DNA of 6,584 nt from Acetobacteraceae bacterium (GTDB taxonomy: Bacteria; Pseudomonadota; Alphaproteobacteria; Acetobacterales; Acetobacteraceae), in the NCBI GenBank assembly GCA_014377905.1, contig JACMOQ010000197.1, positions 1 to 6,584 of the forward strand, in the 5' to 3' direction. The notes under the pieces are model-generated. The model was not told the DNA's origin and searched no databases. It saw nothing but the letters and a program-made list of their open reading frames with translations. Shown here one piece after another: positions 1-5,210 of the stretch. Each line of letters opens with the position of its first letter. Within the stretch, counting starts at the first letter, position 1. Position numbers and translations under genes: made by a program.

Positions 1-87
1 GCCAATGGATTGCGTCGGTTTCGCAGTAGTCTGGACCATTCTTTTTGGATGTCAGCTCATTCACCCTGGGGGGAAAAGGGAGAAAGC

Positions 88-116
88 TTGACAATTTTTA
101 TTGGTTAGTTTATTTA
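88..116 (+). promoter_or_regulatory. Sigma-70-like promoter of the first gene
   Basis: A perfect -35 hexamer TTGACA (88-93) is followed, after exactly 17 bases, by TATTTA (111-116), a weak match to the -10 consensus. The surroundings are markedly AT-rich compared with the GC-rich gene that follows. Transcription would be expected to start about 6-8 bases after the -10, at 122-124, which coincides with the ATG at 123. The transcript may therefore be leaderless. The -35 and spacing are seen directly; the start point is inferred. Confidence 0.55.
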
Positions 117-122
117 CGTAAG

Positions 123-650
123 ATGCACAATTTTTCCATCATCCTTTCAGCGCTACAAGCCGCGATTGCGGTAGTGGCAGCGCGTGAGCGGACGATGGCA
201 GTTCAACTGGCGGCGATGTGGGGGCGGATTGCGCGCATGGGCAGCCGGCTTGGACAGCTGGTGGCGCAGTGTCGGGCTGGGACTTTGCCGACGCAGCGGG
301 CACAGCGGGCGCGGGTGGCTGGCACCGGAACCGGCAAGCGGGCGCATTCTGCCGCACCCAAATGGTTTCTGCGCACAGTTGGGCATGACGCGGTGGCGGC
401 GGGGTTGCAGTTGCAGCATCTGCTGACGCAAGCAGAATGTGTGGCGTTTGTGGCCGCAGTGCCCCAGGCCGGGCGCATTCTTCGGCCGCTGTTACGGATG
501 CTGGGGGTCGCACCGCTGCCGGCGGCGGTGATGGTGGAAGCGCGCGGTCCAAGGCGGGCAGCGAGCGTGCCTGGTAACGCGGCAGTGGTCGCCGTGCCGG
601 GGGCGGCATTTGGGCTTGCCGTTGCGGTGGCGCAAAATTTGGATGTTTAA
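123..650 (+). CDS. Conserved hypothetical protein, Acetobacteraceae-like
   Basis: A 175-residue protein of unknown function. The frame is supported by strong G/C preference at third codon positions from about position 145 to the TAA at 648-650. The frame stays open upstream to an ATG at 45, but 45-122 is AT-rich and contains the promoter-like TTGACA, so the ATG at 123 is preferred; an ATG at 195 is a third option. No clear Shine-Dalgarno sequence precedes 123, consistent with a leaderless message. The protein is rich in Ala, Arg, Val and Leu. It has a basic helical N-terminal half (residues 25-60, with Trp and several Arg), then a segment with a PKWF motif, a QLQHLL stretch and a RILRPLLRMLGV stretch, and a Pro/Ala/Val-rich tail. 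No enzyme motif is visible, and the hydrophobic stretch at residues 6-20 is too short and weak to call a signal peptide confidently. The pattern recalls small uncharacterised proteins of acetic acid bacteria; that is recollection, not a search result. Confidence 0.65.
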   Translation: MHNFSIILSALQAAIAVVAARERTMAVQLAAMWGRIARMGSRLGQLVAQCRAGTLPTQRAQRARVAGTGTGKRAHSAAPKWFLRTVGHDAVAAGLQLQHLLTQAECVAFVAAVPQAGRILRPLLRMLGVAPLPAAVMVEARGPRRAASVPGNAAVVAVPGAAFGLAVAVAQNLDV

Positions 651-812
651 GGTTCGCGGAATTTTTACGTCATATTTGTTACGATAACGAAATAAATAAC
701 GAGTTCTGAGTGGAATGCGCCTTGGCAGGCATTGCGTCGCATGGTCACGCCGGAGGCAACAAATTCCGAAAAAGTTTTTTTGGTTCTTTTTGTTCACAAA
801 AAGAACTGCTTT
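651..812. other. AT-rich convergent intergenic region
   Basis: This is the gap between two converging genes, the hypothetical gene (+) and the DUF192 gene (-). It holds a short direct repeat ATAACGA at 684-690 and 696-702 (12-base period), an imperfect small hairpin around 714-733 (AATGC / GCATT arms), a T7 run at 775-781 and the long inverted repeat at 783-806. No plausible coding frame is seen. Both genes probably end transcription here. Confidence 0.5.
783..806. repeat. Perfect A/T-rich inverted repeat, probable bidirectional terminator or dispersed repeat
   Basis: The left arm GTTCTTTTTGT (783-793) and right arm ACAAAAAGAAC (796-806) are perfect 11-base inverted copies separated by TC. 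It lies seven bases beyond the DUF192 stop codon, in a convergent gap, where a shared terminator would be expected. On the minus strand the stem is followed by an A7 run and then TTTTT (plus 769-773), not an immediate T tract, so it is not a textbook intrinsic terminator. The arm CTTTTT (786-791) could alternatively pair with AAAAAG (769-774). I recall similar sequences scattered through intergenic regions of acetic acid bacteria, so it may be a repeat family member; this is not verified. Confidence 0.6.
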
Positions 813-1295
813 CTACTTAGCACTAACCTTGAAAACGAGGTTTTCCACCAAATCCCCCACCCGAATATCCAGCCGCTCCGCCGTCCCCGCCGCCAACTCC
901 AACGTCGCCCGCACCGGGAACTTTCCATCGATGGTGGCGAGGCTGTGCGGCACGGTGCGCTCGGCGATCGATTTGATCCGGCCATCGGCGGCGATGAACA
1001 GCATATCGAGGGATACAAGGGTGTTCTTCATCCACATCAGCGACGATCGTTCCGCGCCCCAGTCAAACAGCATTCCGCCATTTTCTGGCACGCTGGTGCG
1101 AAACATCAGCCCGACGGTTTGCTGTTCGGAGGCGAGCGCCATTTCGACCATGAAATCATGGCGCTTGCCATCATGGGTGACGATGACCAGCTTCTGCTTC
1201 GGCAGTTCTGGTTGCGGACCGGTTTGGGCATGCAGGCTGGTGCCGACCAAAAGCATCGCCGCTGTCAGCAGGCAACGGCGATGCAGATTGGTCAC
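813..1295 (-). CDS. Secreted DUF192 (COG1430) family protein
   Basis: A 160-residue protein of the DUF192 family, whose biochemical role is not established. Residues 1-23 look like a Sec signal peptide: Arg6-Arg7, a hydrophobic core at 9-18, and a probable cleavage site after LHA at 21-23. The mature protein would act in the periplasm or outside the cell. The DUF192 core runs from about residue 36 to 157, with the family hallmarks GLMFR (62-66), GGMLFDWG (73-80), MWMKNT (87-92), LDMLF (96-100), LELAAG (132-137) and VGD (146-148). Length is normal for a signal-peptide-bearing member. The start is GTG at 1295, whose first bases overlap the TGA of argC (GTGA), so the gene is probably translated by coupling with argC. 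The stop is TAG at 813-815, just before the inverted repeat. Linkage to arginine biosynthesis probably reflects shared transcription rather than function. Confidence 0.88.
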   Translation of the reverse strand: MTNLHRRCLLTAAMLLVGTSLHAQTGPQPELPKQKLVIVTHDGKRHDFMVEMALASEQQTVGLMFRTSVPENGGMLFDWGAERSSLMWMKNTLVSLDMLFIAADGRIKSIAERTVPHSLATIDGKFPVRATLELAAGTAERLDIRVGDLVENLVFKVSAK

Positions 1296-2245
1296 GCGTC
1301 GGCCAGTTCGGGCGCGTAGGCCGGATGCGGCAGGCCGAGCATCAGGGCAATGTTCTGCACCGCGGCACCGGAGGCGCCCTTGCCAAGATTATCGAGCCGG
1401 GCAACCAGGATCGCCTGGCGATGCGTGTCGTTGGCGTAGACGCGCAATTCGAGCGTGTCGGTATTGTTGAGGTCTTCGGGTTCCAGCCGGGACTCGATCC
1501 CCGGCATGACCCGCACCAGCACGCTGCCGCGAAAATGGGCGGCGAGCACGGCTTGGAGGTCAGCGCCGCTGGGTTTGCCGACCAGCGTATCGAGATGGAG
1601 CGGGACCGAGACAAGCATGCCTTGGCGGTAATGGCCGACGGCGGGGGCGAAAATCGGCCGGCGGGTCAGCCCGCTGTAAAGCTGGGTTTCCGCGATGTGC
1701 TTGTGTTCAAGACCGAGGCCGTAAATCTCAAAGGCTGGGCCGCCACGGGCGTCATGCGCTTCAATCATCAATTTGCCACCGCCGGAATAGCCCGAGGTGG
1801 CGTTGATGGTGATCGGGTAATCGGGGGGGATGATGCCGGCATCGACCAGCGGGCGGATCAAGGCAATGGCGCCGGTCGGGTAGCAGCCGGGATTGGACAC
1901 GTTCTGGGCTGCCTGAATACACGCGGTCTGGCCGGGCGCCATTTCGGGGAAGCCATAGGCCCAGTCGGGGTTCACCCGGAAGGCCGTGCTGGCATCGACG
2001 ATTTTCGGCGCCTGGGCCCCGAGGCTGGCGGCAAGTGCGGCCGATTCCTTTGCCGCATCATCGGGCAGGCACAGTACTGCAAGATCGACTTCGGCCATGA
2101 TCTCTCGGCGGGCGCCAGGATCTTTGCGACGGTCGCCGGTAAGACTGCGAAGGTCTATGCCCGGGATTGCCAGCAGGCGATCGCGAATGCCAAGGCCCGT
2201 GGTCCCGGCTTCCCCATCGATAAACACTGTCACACGCTTGGCCAT
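1292..2245 (-). CDS. argC: N-acetyl-gamma-glutamyl-phosphate reductase, short type
   Basis: Catalyses the NADPH-dependent reduction of N-acetyl-glutamyl 5-phosphate to N-acetylglutamate 5-semialdehyde, the third step of arginine biosynthesis, in the cytoplasm. At 317 residues it belongs to the short ArgC type rather than the roughly 340-residue one. The N-terminal dinucleotide-binding segment contains GEAGTTGLGIRDRL (11-24). The catalytic cysteine is Cys121 in SNPGCYPTG (117-125). The region GYSGGGK (152-158) and the motif LEHKHIAE (179-186), with the expected histidines, belong to the substrate-binding and C-terminal domain. The ATG at 2243-2245 is preceded by a strong Shine-Dalgarno AAAGGAG (2254-2260 on the minus strand) at 8 bases. 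Its stop overlaps the GTG of the DUF192 gene. The upstream gap is shared with a divergent permease gene; no convincing promoter or ARG-box-like operator could be assigned by eye. Confidence 0.95.
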   Translation of the reverse strand: MAKRVTVFIDGEAGTTGLGIRDRLLAIPGIDLRSLTGDRRKDPGARREIMAEVDLAVLCLPDDAAKESAALAASLGAQAPKIVDASTAFRVNPDWAYGFPEMAPGQTACIQAAQNVSNPGCYPTGAIALIRPLVDAGIIPPDYPITINATSGYSGGGKLMIEAHDARGGPAFEIYGLGLEHKHIAETQLYSGLTRRPIFAPAVGHYRQGMLVSVPLHLDTLVGKPSGADLQAVLAAHFRGSVLVRVMPGIESRLEPEDLNNTDTLELRVYANDTHRQAILVARLDNLGKGASGAAVQNIALMLGLPHPAYAPELADA

Positions 2246-2361
2246 GGCCGCATCTCCTTTACCGTTATCAGGGTTTCATCCTGGGGCGGCGATGACAAGC
2301 ATAACAAACTGCGCCCACCCATGCACGCTTTCCTGGCTTGTGGGGGACTAACCCGTGCCGC

Positions 2362-3294
2362 ATGCTCTGGCTGCGGATATCGACAAGGGTGGCGCGCTTG
2401 AACGAGGTGACGACCAGGACCTTATGGGGGCTCGATCGGCGTTTGCTGCTCGGCATATTGTTTATTTGCGGGTCTGGCGTGGTTTTCCCGATTATGAACG
2501 GCTTTGCCAAGGCATTGGGCAGCGAATACCCGTTGCTGCAGGTCAGCTGGGCGCGCGCCTTCGGGCATGTGGCGTTTCTGCTTTGCGCCTTTCTGCCGCG
2601 CTACGGGCTGCAATTGTTGCGCACCCGGCGACCATTGGCGCAGCTTGCGCGGTCGTCGTTGCTGACCGTATCCAATCTTTGCTTCTTTTTTGCGATCACC
2701 TTCATCCCGATTGCCGAGGCGGCCTCGATCAGCCAGACCGCACCGCTGATCGTGGCACTCCTTGCGGGGCCGATGTTGGCCGAGCGCACCACCCTGGCCC
2801 GAGTGGTAGCGCTGCTGGTCGGCTTTGCTGGGGTGGTTATCGTCATTCGCCCAGGCACCGCAGTGTTCCACTGGGCATCGCTGTTCGTGCTGGCCAGCGC
2901 CACATGTTACGGGCTTTATTCGATCGTGACCCGTCGGATCGCGGCAATCGACAGCCCGGAAACCTCGGCGGTGTTGAGCTCGGTCATAGGTGCGTTGGGA
3001 ATGCTGGCGGTGCTGCCCTTCGTATGGAAAACACCCGAGGGAATTGCCACCATCGCAATGTTCTGCGGCATGGGGGTGCTCGGCGCGCTCGGGCATTACT
3101 GCGTTGCCAACGCGCTGAAACTTGCGCCGGCGAGCATTGTCGCCCCATTCCAGTATTTCCAACTGATCGGCTCGGTGATCGTCGGCTATGTCGGCTTTGG
3201 CGACCTGCCCGATGCGTTGACCTGGCTCGGGGCGACGATCATCGTGGCCAGCGGGCTTTGGCTTGGCTGGAGCCAGACTCGCAAAAAGGACTAA
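2362..3294 (+). CDS. DMT-superfamily permease (two EamA domains)
   Basis: An inner-membrane transporter of the drug/metabolite family, with about ten hydrophobic segments arranged as two EamA repeats (roughly residues 28-165 and 175-302). Repeat 1 ends in the typical pattern: AEAASISQTAPLIVALLAGP (118-137), then AER (140-142) and a hydrophobic helix closing in IRPG. Repeat 2 has LKLAPASIVAPFQY (252-265), also typical. A short basic tail (SQTRKKD) follows the last helix. The substrate cannot be told from sequence; relatives export or import metabolites and amino acids. The start is uncertain. ATG 2362 has only a distant GGGGGA at 14 bases; TTG 2398, preceded by AAGGG at 8 bases, would give 298 residues and fits the first helix better; GTG 2407 and TTG 2338 are less likely. 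The stop lies 12 bases before the downstream SDR gene, so the two are almost surely cotranscribed. Confidence 0.9.
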   Translation: MLWLRISTRVARLNEVTTRTLWGLDRRLLLGILFICGSGVVFPIMNGFAKALGSEYPLLQVSWARAFGHVAFLLCAFLPRYGLQLLRTRRPLAQLARSSLLTVSNLCFFFAITFIPIAEAASISQTAPLIVALLAGPMLAERTTLARVVALLVGFAGVVIVIRPGTAVFHWASLFVLASATCYGLYSIVTRRIAAIDSPETSAVLSSVIGALGMLAVLPFVWKTPEGIATIAMFCGMGVLGALGHYCVANALKLAPASIVAPFQYFQLIGSVIVGYVGFGDLPDALTWLGATIIVASGLWLGWSQTRKKD

Positions 3295-3306
3295 GGGAGG
3301 AACGGC

Positions 3307-4059
3307 ATGACGAAGACATTGGACGGCAAAATCGCGCTGGTGACCGGGGCTGGCCGCAATATCGGCCGCGCGATTGCCATGCGGCTCGCGGCCGATGGCG
3401 CGACGGTGGTGGTCAATGGCCGCGCCGATCAAGATGCGGTTGGCGCGGTGGTGCGCGAAATTCGCGCGGCCGGCGGCAAAGCGGTCGGCGCGATGGCCGA
3501 TGTATCGCAGCCGGACCAAGTGGGCGAGATGATCAACGATGTTAGCGCAGATCTCGGCGGCATCGATATCCTGGTCAGCAATGCCGGGTTGCGGCGGCAG
3601 ACCAAGTTCCTGGAAATGTCGCTCACCGAATGGCGGGAAATTCTGTCGGTGGCATTGGACGGCGCCTTTATTTTAGCGCGTGCCGTGGTGCCGTCGATGA
3701 TAAAGCGCGGCGGTGGGTCGATCATTGGAATGTCAGGGATGTCCACCCATGTCGGCACGCCGGAACGCTGCCATGCGTCGGCATCGAAGGCGGGATTAGA
3801 GGGGTTGATGCGGGCGCTGGCGGTGGAGCTGGCACCACACAGGATACGCTGCAATTGCGTCGCCCCGGGGTCGATCGATACGGTGCGTGGGGCGTCCGCC
3901 GGGGTGCGGCCACCAGGGCTGGTGCCTGGCAATATTCCGTTGGGCCGGCAGGGCACGGTCGACGAAATTGCGGCGGTGGTGCGGATGCTGGCGGGTGCGG
4001 AGGGGGGGTATATTACCGGGCAGACCATTCACGTGAACGGTGGGGTGTTTTTAACCTAG
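3307..4059 (+). CDS. Short-chain dehydrogenase/reductase homologue with degenerate active site
   Basis: A 250-residue classical-SDR-fold protein, probably cytoplasmic. The nucleotide-binding parts are intact: TGAGRNIG (13-20), Arg39 after the second strand (suggesting NADP(H)), ADV (64-66), SNAG (91-94), APG (186-188) and the C-terminal GQTIHVNGG (238-246). The catalytic tetrad is not. Spacing to E. coli FabG (Asn110, Ser138, Tyr151, Lys155) places Ala116 at Asn, Gly144 at Ser (Ser143 adjacent), Ala157 at Tyr (His156 adjacent) and Lys161 at Lys. The usual YxxxK is ASASK. The reading frame is intact and of normal length, so this is not simple decay; it may be a divergent subfamily with other chemistry or a non-catalytic role. 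Do not call it FabG. A strong Shine-Dalgarno GGGAGG (3295-3300) lies 6 bases before the ATG. It follows the permease gene as the second gene of a likely operon and converges on rpsI. Substrate unknown. Confidence 0.9.
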   Translation: MTKTLDGKIALVTGAGRNIGRAIAMRLAADGATVVVNGRADQDAVGAVVREIRAAGGKAVGAMADVSQPDQVGEMINDVSADLGGIDILVSNAGLRRQTKFLEMSLTEWREILSVALDGAFILARAVVPSMIKRGGGSIIGMSGMSTHVGTPERCHASASKAGLEGLMRALAVELAPHRIRCNCVAPGSIDTVRGASAGVRPPGLVPGNIPLGRQGTVDEIAAVVRMLAGAEGGYITGQTIHVNGGVFLT

Positions 4060-4065
4060 TCTGGG

Positions 4066-4101
4066 ACAAGAAAAAGGGGCGACAGGTTTCCCTGCCGCCC
4101 C
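4066..4101 (-). terminator. Intrinsic terminator of the rplM-rpsI operon
   Basis: On the minus strand GGGGCGGCAGG pairs with CCTGTCGCCCC (one G-U pair) as an 11-base-pair stem, closed by a GAAA tetraloop of the GNRA type, and is followed directly by TTTTTCTTGT. The stem occupies 4076-4101 and the U tract 4066-4075. It begins 24 bases beyond the rpsI stop. On the plus strand the same stem lacks a T tract, so it would be weak at best for the converging SDR transcript. Arms TCTGGG (4060-4065) and CCCAGA (4119-4124) could extend an outer helix. Confidence 0.92.
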
Positions 4102-4124
4102 GATTCTGGCTGGTCGAACCCAGA

Positions 4125-4613
4125 TCAGCGCTTGCTGAACTGGAAGCTCCGGCGGGCTTTGGCCTTGCCATATTTCTTGCGCTCGACAACGCGGCTGTCG
4201 CGGGTCAGGAAGCCAGCAACCTTGAGGATCCCGCGCAGATCGGGTTCGTAATAGGTCAGCGCGCGGCTGATGCCGTGGCGCAGCGCGCCGGCCTGCCCGG
4301 ACAGGCCGCCGCCGTTGACGGTGCAAAACACGTCAAACGCGTTATAGCGGTCAGCCACCAGAAAGGGCTGGGTGATCAGCATGCGCAAAACAGGCCGCGC
4401 GAAATACTGGCCGACGCGCTTGCCGTTGACAATGATCTCGCCCTTGCCGGGCTTGATCCACACGCGGGCAATGGCGTTTTTGCGGCGGCCGGTCGCGTAG
4501 CTGCGGCCTAGCGCGTCACGTTTTGGTTCAACCTTGGGGCGCTCGGTCGGCACAATGGTCGCGACGGCGAGGTCTTTAAGGTCGGCGAGGCTGCGGGTCT
4601 GGGTTCCGGACAT
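4125..4613 (-). CDS. rpsI: 30S ribosomal protein S9
   Basis: The small-subunit protein uS9, whose C-terminal tail reaches the P-site tRNA. The 162-residue length matches alphaproteobacterial S9, which carries an N-terminal extension before the conserved core; here the core starts near residue 39 with YATGRRKNAIARVW. Family features in order are GKGEIIVNG (56-64), TVNGGGLSGQAGALRHGISR (98-117), a basic RRVVERKK-like segment ending in KKYGKAKAR (146-154), and the conserved terminal SFQFSKR (156-162). The ATG lies 4 bases beyond the rplM stop, with the Shine-Dalgarno sequence inside the last rplM codons. It is the second and last gene of the operon before the terminator at 4066-4101. Confidence 0.98.
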   Translation of the reverse strand: MSGTQTRSLADLKDLAVATIVPTERPKVEPKRDALGRSYATGRRKNAIARVWIKPGKGEIIVNGKRVGQYFARPVLRMLITQPFLVADRYNAFDVFCTVNGGGLSGQAGALRHGISRALTYYEPDLRGILKVAGFLTRDSRVVERKKYGKAKARRSFQFSKR

Positions 4614-4617
4614 CGGA

Positions 4618-5085
4618 TCAACCCCTCCTGTTCTTGGGGTTCATGCCAGCGACATCCAGCGACTTCGGGGTTTGCGCGTCGTGCGGGTGGTTCGGGTGCG
4701 CGTAGACGAACAGATGCTTCATCTGGCGGCGCTGCAACGGACCACGGGTGATCATGCGTTCAACCGCTTTTTCCACCACACGTTCCGGGAACTTGCTGTC
4801 GAGGCGCTGGCGCAGGGTGCGCCCCTTGATACCACCCGAATAACCGGTGTGGTAATAATGGGTTTCGCCATCGAGCTTGTTGCCGGTGATCTTCACCTTG
4901 TCGGCATTGATCACGATGACATTGTCACCACAATCGACATGCGGGGTGAATTGCGGCTTGTGCTTGCCGCGCAGCCGGTTGGCGATGACAACCGCTAGAC
5001 GACCCAGAACCACGCCCTCGGCGTCGATCAGGATCCAGTCCTTGTTTACGTCGGCTGGCTTCAGCGCGACGGTGGTCTTTAGCAT
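4618..5085 (-). CDS. rplM: 50S ribosomal protein L13
   Basis: The early-assembly large-subunit protein uL13. It has 155 residues, the normal length for alphaproteobacteria. Recognisable segments are WILIDAEGVVLGRLA (17-31), LRGKHKPQFTPHVDCGD (38-54), the HTGYSGG turn (79-85) and the family signature near MITRGPLQRRQMKHLFVY (111-128) followed by HPHDAQ (133-138). The start is fixed by homology of the N-terminus (MLKTT) and by AAAGGA (5093-5098) 7 bases upstream; the frame stays open further upstream to 5193, but that part overlaps the promoter and is not coding. It is the first gene of the rplM-rpsI operon. Like other ribosomal operons it should follow growth rate. Confidence 0.98.
   Translation of the reverse strand: MLKTTVALKPADVNKDWILIDAEGVVLGRLAVVIANRLRGKHKPQFTPHVDCGDNVIVINADKVKITGNKLDGETHYYHTGYSGGIKGRTLRQRLDSKFPERVVEKAVERMITRGPLQRRQMKHLFVYAHPNHPHDAQTPKSLDVAGMNPKNRRG
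4624..4629 (-). promoter_or_regulatory. Ribosome binding site of rpsI inside rplM
   Basis: AGGAGG on the minus strand, encoding the two arginines near the L13 C-terminus, stands 10 bases before the rpsI ATG. This near-perfect Shine-Dalgarno sequence embedded in the upstream gene fits balanced, coupled synthesis of L13 and S9. Confidence 0.8.
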
Positions 5086-5139
5086 GTGGACGTCCTTTGC
5101 GAAGCGGACCCGGCGCACGAGGCACCAGGGAAGCCGAGG

Positions 5140-5168
5140 TCTATGATGGCCAGCGCCGATCCCGTCAA
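5140..5168 (-). promoter_or_regulatory. Promoter of the rplM-rpsI operon
   Basis: On the minus strand TTGACG (5163-5168), preceded by C as in many alphaproteobacterial promoters, is separated by 17 bases from CATAGA (5140-5145), which keeps the central ATA of the -10. Transcription would start near 5133, giving a leader of about 48 bases to the rplM ATG. An alternative -10, TATGAT (5189-5194), lies further upstream but lacks a good -35. Motifs are seen directly; activity is inferred. Confidence 0.55.
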
Positions 5169-5180
5169 GCAGTTTTCCCT

Positions 5181-5198
5181 GTGGTAGTATCATACCAC
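5181..5198. repeat. Short palindrome upstream of rplM
   Basis: GTGGTA (5181-5186) and TACCAC (5193-5198) are perfect inverted copies around GTATCA. The site sits 12 bases beyond the hldE stop and 12 bases upstream of the likely rplM -35. It has no T tract on either strand, so it is a poor terminator for hldE. Its symmetry and place fit a protein-binding operator, but a chance palindrome cannot be excluded. Confidence 0.4.
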
Positions 5199-5210
5199 CA
5201 TCGCGCAGGT

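Noticed and set aside
1..39. Minus-strand ATG (37-39) opening a 13-codon frame to the left edge, possibly the start of a divergent gene.
   Set aside because: Too short to judge, no Shine-Dalgarno sequence at a usable distance and no clear minus-strand promoter; it could be real but cannot be supported from this window.
684..702. Direct repeat ATAACGA with 12-base period as a possible iteron or regulator site.
   Set aside because: Only two 7-base copies in an AT-rich gap between converging genes; chance is an adequate explanation.
1325..2401. Plus-strand frame (358 codons) opposite argC.
   Set aside because: Antisense of a confidently identified argC; the translation has no family features.
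2422..3519. Long minus-strand frame (365 codons) opposite the permease.
   Set aside because: His/Arg/Gln-rich antisense shadow typical of GC-rich DNA, with no recognisable domain.
2355..3545. Long plus-strand frame (396 codons) overlapping the permease and SDR genes.
   Set aside because: It is a +1-type shadow: the translation is Arg/Gly/His-rich with no hydrophobic helices, while the overlapping permease frame shows clear EamA features.
3307..4059. Annotating the SDR as FabG (3-oxoacyl-ACP reductase).
   Set aside because: The catalytic Asn, Ser and Tyr are missing by alignment spacing, and no fatty-acid synthesis genes are nearby.
5086..5193. N-terminal extension of L13 to an ATG at 5193.
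   Set aside because: The added residues are not part of L13, and the interval holds the promoter and the Shine-Dalgarno sequence for ATG 5085.
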